A DNA stretch of 64,000 bases from Rhipidocladum racemiflorum. Taxonomy: Eukaryota; Streptophyta; Magnoliopsida; Poales; Poaceae. The notes below the pieces were generated by a model. The model searched no databases. It was not told the origin of the DNA and worked only from the letters and a program-made list of their open reading frames with translations. Shown here one piece after another: positions 35,576 through 46,749 of the stretch (its first letter is position 1; each line of letters begins with the position of its first letter). Location: positions 41,201,749 through 41,265,748 of the forward strand of contig CM070590.1 in NCBI GenBank assembly GCA_036346355.1, given 5' to 3'. The translations under genes and the position numbers were made by a program.

Positions 35576-36828
35576 TGTCGGGACCCGAATTTGCAAATCC
35601 GGACCCTCTGTGTATTCAGCACTAGTCCAGGAACGCGCTAGTGCACACAGCCTTAACATTGGTAAATATCACAATCATACCACTCGATACTAATAAAGTA
35701 CTTTAATTAAGTAATCAAACTGGTTGCTTGACCTTAAGGTCAAGTTACAAATATACGCCACGCAGGGCGAAACTTAATAAGAGAGAAATAGTAGCAGCGG
35801 AAAATATGATAACTTTGTGGCGCCATCCAGTATACCACAGGCAACTGACTGGGCTCGCTTCCTAGTTAGACGGATCTTCTGGGAGCTCCTCCTCCAAAGC
35901 TGGTGTAGACTCCTCTTCAACTGGTGTTGTATTGTGGCAAGGGTGAGTACTTGGTACTCAGCAAGTCATGCACAGAATGCAGGCTAATATACTACATGCA
36001 TGGCTTATTATAAAGGAATAGCTCAGGGTATATTTGCAGTAAAACAGCATTTGACAAGTAGCATAAGTAGATTCGAAAGCGGTACAAACAAGTATAAGAT
36101 CAATAACTTTCCCACGAGTTTAATAAACATCTTTCCCAATCCTAATCCACATTTCCATCAACATCATTATTAAACCAAACCCAATATTTCAAGTCCAGGT
36201 TAATTTGAAGAAAGTCTAACCCTTGACTGTAATTCCCGAGCGATGTCCAATGCCGCGGACACGGCTATTCGAATAGATTTTATACTCTGCAGAGGTTATG
36301 CACTTTACCCACAAGATACAGTCAAACACCACAAAGGCGAGTGTCCGTAACAAAGTTTTTTGGAAACTTCTAACAGCACAAGTGGTCCTACCCGGTGTTG
36401 CACACTAACCCTTCCCTTACCGAAGGCGAAGTTTAGGTCAAGCCACCGTTGGATAGGTACCTGGCCGCAGCCCCGGTACGCTCCCCCGTACAACTACACA
36501 AAGGGTGTAGTTGACATCCTGAGGTCCCACAGGTACGTTATTAGCAACATAATCAACTAGGTCCGTCCCATTACAGACATGTGGTTACACGTTTGACTCA
36601 GTTCAAAGGCTTGCAAGGTTAAGTCCTTAGGGTGACCTGGGCAAGACTAGCCGAAGAACCAAAACAACGTTCCCGGTGCCACAACTGGCCCCCTGATCAT
36701 TCTTGCCACATGCCTCGGTCAAAATCTATTTATCAAACCCCAGTTGATTACCATGCACCACGTGCCATCAACATCGCAACACATGACACCTTTCCAAAAC
36801 AGGTGCAGTATATCATTAAGTCAATATT
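35576..36828 (-). repeat. B2 3' LTR, first part
   Basis: It starts TGTCGGGACCCG, as in B1, and is collinear with 7670-~8904. It was inserted in C's 5' LTR after GTATG (35571-35575). D interrupts it at 36829 after ATATT. The rest of this LTR and the integrase part of B2 are missing; B2 resumes at 53419 inside pol. Confidence 0.88.
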
Positions 36829-38146
36829 TGTGACACTACGGTATGGTGTGACATTATAGGATGTGAAATTAGAGAAGAAAACCTTTCGGTTGGAGGTTTA
36901 CTCGCGTTTTGGGCCTTTTGAAGTGTTTTGACACCACGGAGTGTCGTAACCTTATTTAACGTGCATGATAAGGTCAAAAACAGTATAAGATGTGGAAATA
37001 AGGTTAAAACCATAGGGTGTGGAGGTTAATAGAGTTTCCGGGCCGTTTCCGGGGGTTTTGGCTTTTCCGGGGGGGGGGGGCGGTTTTGGGCCTTAAAGAG
37101 GGGGTTGTGGGCTTTGATGGGATGGAGTAGGAATCCATTTAGGATTAGGAAAGGGGCTTAGGGCTGGTAAAAAGGGGTTTCCCTGCCCCATTGGTGCGCC
37201 CACCCTGCTCCTCCTTGCGCCCCACCTCTCCCCCTCCATTGCCTAGCCGCCCCACCCTTTCCCCTTTGTGCCGTGCGCCCCCCCTTGCACCTCTCCACCA
37301 CCTCTCCTCCACCCCCCTTGCTGCCCTAGGGTGGCCTCCCCACCTCTGCATCCTTGTGGATCCATCCGAGGAGCGAGGAGCGAGGAGCGAGGAGATCTAT
37401 TGGAGTTTTCGTGCGTCGGGCAAAAGGTATGATCATGGGAATCCTTGGGGTTGATCTAGGTACTGTTTTAAGGGTGTTTATCAAGTTTTTAGATCAATTG
37501 GTGGTGCTGGATTTGAGTAATTTGGATTAGATCTAGATGTTGCCACGTTTCTGTTTTGGGACAGCATGAGTAGTCGACCTAGGGTTCGGTTTTTCGCTAA
37601 TTTAGAATCCGAATCTGTCCATGTAGATGTTGAAGAAGTTGTAGATAATTTCATTATCTTTCAGTGCATATAAAGAACGTTAAATTCCTCCCAGCCGTTT
37701 GAAAGTTATGGCTGTTTTACCGAGCGTGTTAAAATCTGTGACGTGATTGGAACAGATCACGTTAATCTGTAGATTAAACAACTTTAGTGTCCGAATCAGT
37801 CTTTCCCTATAACTAGAAAAAGTTGGGAAATTTCCTAAGCTACGCGAGGATGTACTCGTTTAATTGATTTGGAGTCCCAGAACTCAAGTTATGCCTTTTG
37901 CAAGGCTGCTGTCCCGACGGGACATATCCTCTGTTTTTAGGTTTTGTGAGTAGTTGGCAATGTCGGGGTAGATGAGGGTTTGCGTACTGTTTTGTGGACA
38001 TGATTGTGAGTGTATGATACCTATGTGCAGGTGGTGCGACCCCGGAAGTGCCTTCTACTTCCCGCCAATCCGTTGCCCGTGGTTGAGGCAAGTGTGTTGT
38101 GATGGATAGCGAGTTGTAGGTTGCATGTTGAGAATAGATGGAATTG
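36829..38146 (+). repeat. D 5' LTR, first part
   Basis: TGTGACACTACGGTATGG start, GC-rich leader, donor AG|GTATGA at 37427 and exon-like block 38031-38087. It is interrupted after AATTG (38142-38146). Without the insert the LTR is about 2278 bp. Confidence 0.9.
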
Positions 38147-41100
38147 TGTAACATCCCAAAATTTACTTTTAATATATTTAGTGTGTTTCTGGAATATTTG
38201 GATTTTTTTTTTGAATTCAATTGGAACCCTCGCGAGTAATTCAGGTTCAAGTATATTGAACTAATCACGTTAAATAAGGATCAGGCATTTTCGAATGAGC
38301 ATAAAATTTAAAATTTTCTTTAAAATTAAGATAACGGGTAGACGAGAGTGTTCGCTTCAAATATTTTCGAAAAACATGCTATATAACTTGATTCGTTGAT
38401 TTTACAAAATCTGTACAGGTGTCTGATTTCACGAAAAGAATTTTTACGAAAAATCTATACGTCGAAAAATCACGAAACCAACTTTGTTAAGTTCCAAATA
38501 GTTCCTAGTATTTTAGAGGAATTTTTCATATTTTTAGAACATCCCTGTTATTATTTTTTTTCCACAACACATTGTGGAGCGTGTATGCGTATATACCTAC
38601 GGGTGCATGAACGATTGTTTCCAGCCGTTTGTGAGTGTGTGCTGGTTTAGTATAGTAGTGTAGTGCTCTTTCATTTTGGCATTCATGGACTAGTAACCGG
38701 GCACATAAAGTAGTGACGTGCATGTAACGTGAATTATGGCCACTACGTTTCTCTAAGCAACGTAAAGAGCAAATGCTAGTAACGTGAATTGCTTCCTGAT
38801 CTATTCCTCCATGCGCATGAGACTCTACTAGCAACGCCTCCGGTGCTGGATGTTTTCATTTTTTATTTTCCAAGCACCTATCCCTGCATGTGACGTTATA
38901 TCTACTAGTTAAAGTCCTTAATTGTATCTACTAGCATGGTGGGAGAATCATTACCATGTGGCGTTTCTTCCAGCCGTTCCAATATGCAATGCATAAACTA
39001 GTAACTCCAGCCATTTCCTATTTCCTCCAGCTGTTTCTATTCTTTGCCATACAAAGCAACGTCCAGCCGTTTCAAGCCAGGGTCATGTATGAGCCTTTAT
39101 AAAACTAGCAACTCTCCATGCCATTTCTCATTTTCTTCCAGTAACTAGCAACATTCCCATCCCCTGCCATTTTCCGTGTACGCCATCTCGCTGCCGTTGT
39201 CGACCTCGCCGTCGCTGCCTTGCCGACTCGGCCGACCGACTATCGCCGTAGCGTCTCGTCGTCATCGCGCTGCATCTCGTCGTCGTTGCCATTGGAGTCG
39301 CGCCGCCGTAGTGCACCGCCGCCATCACCACCGTCATTGTCGCCGTTGCATCATCGTCGCCGCCACCGTCGCCGCCGGTATATACGTGTGTGTTTTCATA
39401 TATATGTGTATATAATAGGCGCATGCATGTTTCTGTAACAGCCGTAACATGTATAAATATTTTTTTTCATGAACCGGGTTGGTCTGATATGCACGCGTAA
39501 AGAATGTATACATGCATGTTGTATTCGGTTGGTCTCTCCCGTAGCAAGTAGCCAAGCTAAACATTAGGCATAGAAGTATACACGTATATGAGGTGAACAG
39601 TGCCATGCAGAAAAAGTAAGTGAAGGCTAGTTGTATGTAGTAATTTCCGAAAATTGCGAATTTTGTCTTTTTCGCTACAAATTCATTCTAAGTCCGAATT
39701 GCTTGCAACAAATTTTGTTAATTAGTGAAAACTAATACCTTTCTACAGTAATTTTTATGAAATTTTACAATCAAATTTATACGGTTAAATTATTCGCAGA
39801 AAGGCTAAATTTACGAATTTTGTAACTCTTAAAATATACGTTCAAAAATTTTGAAATAAATTTTATAAATCGTATAAAATGCTAAACTAATTACTCGGAA
39901 GTTTTCATGTGGTTACGAATTTATTTGTTTCTTCGTATTTTCCGCATGGTTGTTTATTCGCTGTTTTTCGTTTAATAGAAACGTTAGACGACGACTCCGT
40001 CGTAGAACCGCAGGAAGACAACCCTCTCCTCACTGACCAAGGCAAGTTTCCGCAAGTTTCCGCAAGTTCCCGCAAGTTCCCCGCAAGTTTTCGATAAGTT
40101 CCCTTGAAGCATATTGATCCATGTTTTGAAATGTTTTATAGATTTACTCACTTGCATGCTATGGTTGTTTATATAAAATGATATGTTATGATAGAGTATA
40201 GTTATATACCTTGTTAATATGTATGTTAGCTACATATTAATCTATCTATCCTTTGGTTGCCCTAGAATGATTATTTTTATGGCCTAACACCCTTATTTAG
40301 TCTAGTAGTAGTGCCTAGTTATGCTAGATACTATTCATATGTTTAATTGAAAGCTTGTTATTTAAAATTCCAAATGACTGAGCAGAAATGTTATTTTAAA
40401 AAGGGCAGTTGGTGCTGCCAGTTTGGTAAAACAAAAGAAAAGAGAAACTTGGAATTTCAAAAATGAGAATAGGGTGGAAGGTTGCAAGGCGGGTGCAGTA
40501 TGCACGAGACTTGGGTTTGAGTCTGTGCCACCCTAGTCACCCTAAGGACCGATTCCTTGTGATTGTCAAACAATGTACAACAGTGCGACCGCGGGTTCCG
40601 GTATGGGACGGGCTTGGCTGAGTAACTAGTGAAAACTTAATTAAGACATGCCAAACGGTGGAGTGGGCGTGGTTGTAGCCACAGTAGTCCTACAGGCGCA
40701 AGAGGGGGCTTCCAACTTGGTTGTAGCCATTTGGCGGTGAAACCTCAGCGGGCGTGACTTAGTTAAAATGTAGCTAGGGAAATGGCCTTGTGATTTTTAC
40801 TTGGGGTTATATGCCAAAGGAAGCAAATGACCAAAAAGAGTGAAATACCTCTCGCGGGTAAAGCGTGCAAGCTATGCAGAGTAAACAAACTATTCGAATA
40901 GCCGTACCCACGGTCAAGGGTGGACAAAGTGCGCTGTCGCCAGGTAGATTTTCTCTATTTGATTCCAAAATCAGATTTTACAAAAGAAAAGCACGGTTGT
41001 AGCCATGAATGTTATGATTTGATAAAATTCGTGGTTGTAGCCACGAGGAAAAGATTTCAAAAGTATTCTTAAAATAAAACCATGGTCGATGCCATGCTTG

Positions 41101-41700
41101 TTTTGATTTCCACGGTTGGAGCCGTGTCCCAAAAAGTTTAAACTCTGATTTATCAAAAGAAAATACTTTTGAAAAATGCTATTAAAAATTCTAGGATAAA
41201 ATTTTAAAAATTGGCTTTTGCAAAATTAACCAATACCTTCCCTTGAATCAAATTGCATATTGCATTTCTTACCGGACTTGTTGAGTATGTTGCATACTCA
41301 CCCTCGCTTTTTATTGCGGGGCTGCTTATTCCATGAAGCAGATCAAGAAGATAAAGATAGCTATCCAAGGGCCTGCGTTCCACCATTCGATATCTGCAAT
41401 GAAGACTTTGAAGAGGAAGATTATCAGGACATCTAGGATCACGTTATCTTCAGTCTTTGCCTGTGGTGTTTCTGAACTTCATTTTATCATGTTAACTTGA
41501 CAGTTTAATATTTCCGCTGCTATATGACCTACGGGTCCAACTTTTGTAATAATGGGCCTTGTTGGCTAGTACTCTGTATTAAACTTGATTTATCGCATGG
41601 TGATGATCCATACTGTTATGATCTGTGTGTACTAGCTATTGATCCAGGGACTAGTACAGGTAAACACAGGTGGGCCCGTGTCCTATTGCGGGTTCTGACA
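38147..41700 (+). mobile_element. Solo LTR of a Tekay/Del relative (3.55 kb)
   Basis: It runs TGTAACATCCCAAAATTTAC to GCGGGTTCTGACA with a perfect AATTG duplication (38142-38146 and 41701-41705). Its ends and parts of its body (for example the CTATTCGAATAGCCG region near 40890) match B1/B2 LTRs in reverse orientation, so it is a diverged relative. A TATA box (TTTATAAAACT, about 39096-39106) precedes a GCC/GTC-rich leader (39170-39385). Frames there are low-complexity and not genes. No interior or PBS is present. Confidence 0.88.
39096..39106 (+). promoter_or_regulatory. TATA box of the Tekay-type solo LTR
   Basis: TTTATAAAACT, followed about 70 bp on by a GC-rich leader. Composition and position fit a retrotransposon promoter. 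Confidence 0.55.
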
Positions 41701-41705
41701 AATTG

Positions 41706-42665
41706 TCTACATGATATGTGATCACTTGCCATGCTTTAATGATTGCCAATGATATGATGAGCATGTTTATTATGTTATGATGCCATGTGTTAATATGTGA
41801 GTTAAATATGATGTTGGCATAATTGCATACATGACATGTTACATGGCTCGGGCGGTCAGAAAGTCATAACTAATCCGGGAAGGTCGGTGAGAAAGATATG
41901 ACTAATCCGGAGAGCCAATGAGTAAGTCCTACATCGTGATTCCATACACCGCGGTGAACGGAAGCGAGGAGTAGGCACCCTCCATCTTCGGGATGGAAGG
42001 GGGGAGAGGGTGCACACCGACAGGTGTGTACTCAACCATACCGGTATGAGTTTCCAAGGAGACATGTGCATTGCATTGCATTGCATTGCATACATAATGA
42101 TGAGGAAAGTGTTATGTGTTCATGAATGAGATGATGTACATGATGTGAGATATTATTGCCATGTTATTGTTCTTGTTGTCCATTGCAATATGCTTGCTGA
42201 GTTTCGAACTCACACTTGTGTTTTCTTGTTATTTTAGGTACCATGAGATTGGCATGCGGGGAAGGGAAATAGTCACACGTCCGCACGTAGCTTCACCTTT
42301 TTGATTCACAAGTCATTCTTTTAGTTTGATAATAAACTGCGTGTGATGAATATTGCTTTAATGTTTAGCTTTGATATATGAGAGTTTATTTGTTCATTTG
42401 ACACTTGGAGACATTAAGTGCTTGATGTTAGACTTTTATTGTCGTTAAGTCTTTAATGATTGCTGTTTTAGATGTCTCTCATATTGTCTTATATTGCTAT
42501 ACTGTTGTTGCTCCTTCAATTCATGTTAAAACAAATGAGATGCTGCCGAAATTTCGGTTTTTAGCATGTGCGCCTTTGCTGGAATTTAGGTTTAATTGTG
42601 GTATTTAGAAGTTGTTTAGCTTATGTTTGGTAGCATTCAGGCATAATAAATGCCGAGGTGTTACA
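41706..42665 (+). repeat. D 5' LTR, second part
   Basis: It resumes after AATTG. It carries the GGTCGGTGAGAA motifs (41875-41905), the hairpin cluster (41978-42050), the TGAGTTTCGAACTCA inverted repeat (42198-42212) and the acceptor-like ATTTTAG at 42231-42237. It ends GGTGTTACA at 42665. Confidence 0.9.
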
Positions 42666-44287
42666 GTTGGTATCAGAGCGGGCTGTAGGTCCTTGGAATG
42701 AGTATTTTTAGTGTCATGCTATAGGGTACAACTAAAATATGATGTGGAATAACTTAGAAACATGGCTTAGGTCTTAACTAAAATTTTGTCATAGGATAGC
42801 AACATTAAAACTTGCAAAAGTGGTATAACTAAACTAAAATTTGACACACACTGGATGCACAGTACGAAAGGGTATGCGTATCGTTCCTTTACGCTTAAAT
42901 GTTGTATTTAAGCTATGATGTTGAATGCTTCATTTGATAAAGCATGTTGCTACGTCTATGAGATAAATGATTGAATTGTTCTTGTTGTTGTGATAAAGTG
43001 GGGTTGTGGTGCCGAAGGGTTTCGGTCACCTCTTTTTGGTTCATAGTAAGGGTGAGGTTTAACGGTGTGGCCGGTTAGCGCCATCACCGAAGAACTATTA
43101 ACCCCTGTAGGAGAAGAGTGCTTACCCCTTTCTGTCGTAAATCGGGTAGTTGACTGGAGTCAAATAGAAGAGTTTGGTGGTGGATTCCTTCGTATGTTCT
43201 TTGCCGTTCTGACGGTCGGTTTTCGTTGCTTTTCTTGGCTTTAGTTGAGTTGAACCAAAGGAAAAGTGTTTTGTATTGGATTTTCACGGATCGTTCCGTA
43301 TGCGGTGTGTGGGTTTGTCTTCCTTGGTTGAAGACGAAGAAGAGGAGTCTAGGGTTGCGCTTCTTTCGGGCGCCTTTCCAGTTTTAATGCTTAGTTTGTT
43401 GATTTCTTTATGGGGAAGAAGCATTCGATTTATTCCTGTGGTTGTCTTTCTCCGAGGTTAAAGGAGTTTTTGCAGTGTTGTGCCAGACCTGGCTGTCAGG
43501 GCTGAAGTTCAGTGGCTTTGTAGGAGTAAGTGGTGTTTGATTTCGTCATTTTACTGGTTTAAGAAATCATCTTTGAAGAAACCTTCTTGTTTCGTAAAAG
43601 TTTGGAGTTAAGGTTTTATTTGCAAAGGTTTGATTGAGCGCTTCGTTCCCTTTCGAGAAAACTGTCTTTCAACCTTTTCCCTTATGGGAGTCCTTGAGAT
43701 TTAAAAGTGTTTTGGAAAATTCCTCTTGCATGACCAAGTTTGGGTTTGTCTCATTGCAATTTTGAGAGTTAAGTTTCCTTATGAATTTGGGATGAGTTTT
43801 AAAACTAGAATGCTGCAAACAAAGTAAGTAGTCTTTTGACCGAAATCGTTTGTTCCTAGTAAGAAATGATGTTTAGCATGTTTTGTAGTAGGTAACAATG
43901 TGGTTTATGGATTGATGTGTTGCTAAGTTAAATTTTGAGTTGAATCAATTCAATGTGATTAATATCTCTAGCTTGAGAATAAATAGGCTACTAGTGTTGT
44001 AGTTTACTCTTAGCGAGAATGATTAAATGTGTTAATGTACATGCTTAGAATCTGTGCTTTGTTATGAAGTGCTTATGACCCCCGATAATGTTTAAAAGTT
44101 TTAAACCCTGATGCATAGTTAAAACATTAAGATGATGTAGACTGTTGTTACCGTTAAAGAAACTTTGCTGGTTGTTTAAAGATGTTCTAATCTAATGGAG
44201 TAATAGAGGAATTTAATCGTGTTGCCTAGTGACTTTAATTTGGAAGTTGATTAGAGTTGCTATTTACGTTGTTGCAAACTACTAGTA
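42666..44287 (+). other. D interior, proximal part (non-coding)
   Basis: PBS TGGTATCAGAGC at 42668-42679, then the leader block (43008-43172), collinear with E from its PBS to about 48300. No coding motif. It ends at TAGTA (44283-44287), where E inserted. Confidence 0.8.
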
Positions 44288-46735
44288 TGTGACACAACGG
44301 AATGTCGAGACTTTATAAAAATGTGAAATTAGAGATTGTGTCATTATAAAATGTGAATTTAGAGATTTAAACTTTACGCTATGAAGTTTAATCGCATTCC
44401 GGGCCGATTTCGGGACTTTTGGGCCTTTCCGGGGAAGTTTGGGCCCAAGGGAAATAGTCGTGGGCTTTAGTGGGATGATGTTTGGGCCCATGTGGGAGTG
44501 GGAGGCCAGATTGGGCGCCCCCCTGCCCTTTGGTGCGCCCAAACCATGCCCTAGCCGCCCCCCCACCTTCTCCTCTCCTCCCCCTTGGTAGCCGCCACCC
44601 CCTCTCCACGCCTCCACCTCCCCAATGCGCCCCTCTCCTCCCCATCCCTCTCCACCTCCCCTTGCTGCCCTAGAGGGGCTCCCCACATCTTCCCCCTGCT
44701 GTTTCCTCCATCGGGAAGCCACACGACGAGGAGATCCGGCGGTTCCGGCGCAAGGAGGACGATCGGGAAGCCGGGAGGAGCGTTTTCGGTGTTCGTTGTT
44801 CGCCGAGAAGAGGTATGTCATGGGGGATCTGAGGGATTGGGTCTAGGTACTGATCTAGGGATGGATTTCATGTTTTTAGATCAAGGGAGGTGCTGCCATG
44901 GGGTAGAATTGATGAAAACTTGGATTGTATTCACGTTCTGTTCGGGCAGATTGGGAACCCGAGCTAGGGCAGGCATTTTCGCCAATTTAGATTTGGAATG
45001 TGGCCGTACGGACGTTGAAGAAGTTGTATATAATTTTATTATATTTCAGTGCATATAAAGAACGTTAAATTCCGCCCAGCCGTTTGAAAGTTATGGCTGT
45101 TTTACCGAGCGTGTTAAAATCTGTGACGTGATTGGAATAGTTCACGGTAATCTGTAGATTAAACAACTTTAGATTCCGAATCAGTCTTTCCGTATAACTA
45201 GAAAAAGTTGGCAAATTTCCTAAGCTACGCGAGGATGTACTCGTTTATTCAATTTGGAGTCCTAGAACAGAAGTTATGCCCGTTGGAAGGCTGCTGTCCC
45301 GAAGGGACAAATTTGCTGTTTTCTGATTTTAGGAGTTGTAAGCGAAGTCGGGGTAGTGTGATATATGTGTGCTGTTTTCTGGACTCGATTTGAGTGTGTG
45401 GCACGTATTTGCAGGTGGTGTGCCTCCAGGAGTGCCCTCAACCTCTCATCACTCCGTTGCCCGTGGTTGAAGGCAAGTGTGTTGCGTGGATTCTATGCTA
45501 TACGTGTTGCTAGAATTTCTTGATATTATTTGGAATAGATAACATGTTGTCTTGCCATGAATTACATGTTATATTTGATAGGATGTACTTAGGCCATGAT
45601 TTAAATGTTGCCGATGATATGGTGTCCTCATGCCATGATTAAAAGTGCTTGTTGTTGATAAATGATTCACATGCCATGTTTTGAACGGTTACTGTCGATT
45701 GTTGAAAACGGTCCTATATGTTGAGATGCCATGTGTTGATATGCACTATTTCTATTTATCTATACGTTGCTGTCCATTTTGCATACATGGCATACTTTCA
45801 TGGCCGGCCGGTGAGATAAGTCATAACTATTCTGGTAGGGTCGGTGAGAACCGTTATGACTAGTCCGGGGCTATTCTTTTGAGTAAGTCCTACATCGTGA
45901 TTCCATCACCGAGGTGAATGGAAGCGAGTGATAGGCACCCTCCATCTTCGGGATGGAAGGGGGAAAAGGGTGCATGCCGGCGGGTGTGCACTCCACCATA
46001 CCGGTATGAGTTTCCAAGAGACATGTGCATTGCATTGCATGAATGAAACTTTGAATGAGAATTCTTGTGAAATGTTAATGAGAATGTTGTTGAGTTGCTC
46101 ATGAGACAAATGCCATATTGACTAAGAGATGAATATGATGTTTTACATGTCGTGTACATGAGGTTGGTAGTGTGGTGGTTTGTAATGCTTTTGAAGATTG
46201 AAGTTGATGGTTTGTTGTCTTGCACTCTGTTTTTTCATTACAATACACTTTGTTGAGTGATGAACTCACGCTTGTGTTTTATGTAGTTTGTTTATTTAGG
46301 TACAACGAAATCGACGCGTGGAAAGGGAATTTAGCTACACTCCTTCACGTAGCACTCATAATCTAGATAATTCCCCCACTTCTAGAGAAACATGGCAATA
46401 AGTTATGTTGATTTTGGTATATGGATATTATGTGTGTTGGTTTCCCTCATGTGTGTCATGTGGGTCTTTGGAGCGATTTGTTTTATCATCCTAGACTTAG
46501 TTGATGCTTATTCCATGAGTATCATTGCTTATTGTTATTCTAATTGATGCTCATCTATTGTTGTCGATGAATATTGATATCTTGATTGATCTATATATTG
46601 ATATGATATTGTGATGTTCCAATTTATGCTAAAACAAAGGAGATGCTGCCGAAATTTTTCATTTAATCATGGTATTGATTGTTGTTTGGTCTATGTTGGT
46701 GACATTCTGGGCTTAGTAGAAACTGGGGTGTTACA
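44288..46735 (+). repeat. E 5' LTR
   Basis: TGTGACACAACGG to GGGGTGTTACA. Donor AG|GTATGT at 44813, exon-like block 45415-45472 (58 nt), hairpin cluster 45935-46012, acceptor TTATTTAG ending at 46299. The GC-rich leader (44470-44800) gives long spurious frames on both strands. Confidence 0.93.
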
Positions 46736-46737
46736 GT

Positions 46738-46749
46738 TGGTATCAGAGC
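46738..46749 (+). other. E primer-binding site (tRNA-iMet)
   Basis: TGGTATCAGAGC, two bases after the LTR end. Confidence 0.92.

Larger units (their letters stand above)
36829..44287 (+). mobile_element. D: LARD-type element, 5' half only
   Basis: It has a 5' LTR (36829-38146 plus 41706-42665, split by a solo LTR), PBS and 1.6 kb of interior, then E begins at 44288. D's remaining interior and 3' LTR are absent from the window. The target in B2's LTR was ATATT (36824-36828). The loss of the 3' half is best explained by recombination between E and a further A-family copy (see findings). Confidence 0.82.

Noticed and set aside
39128..39606. Low-complexity Arg/Ser-rich frames
   Set aside because: They lie in the repetitive GCC/GTC leader of a solo LTR, with no start context or family similarity.
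44282..44821. 179-codon minus-strand frame in the E 5' LTR
   Set aside because: It is antisense to the LTR leader, and the 3' LTR has only a shorter version (50954-51328). Composition bias explains it.
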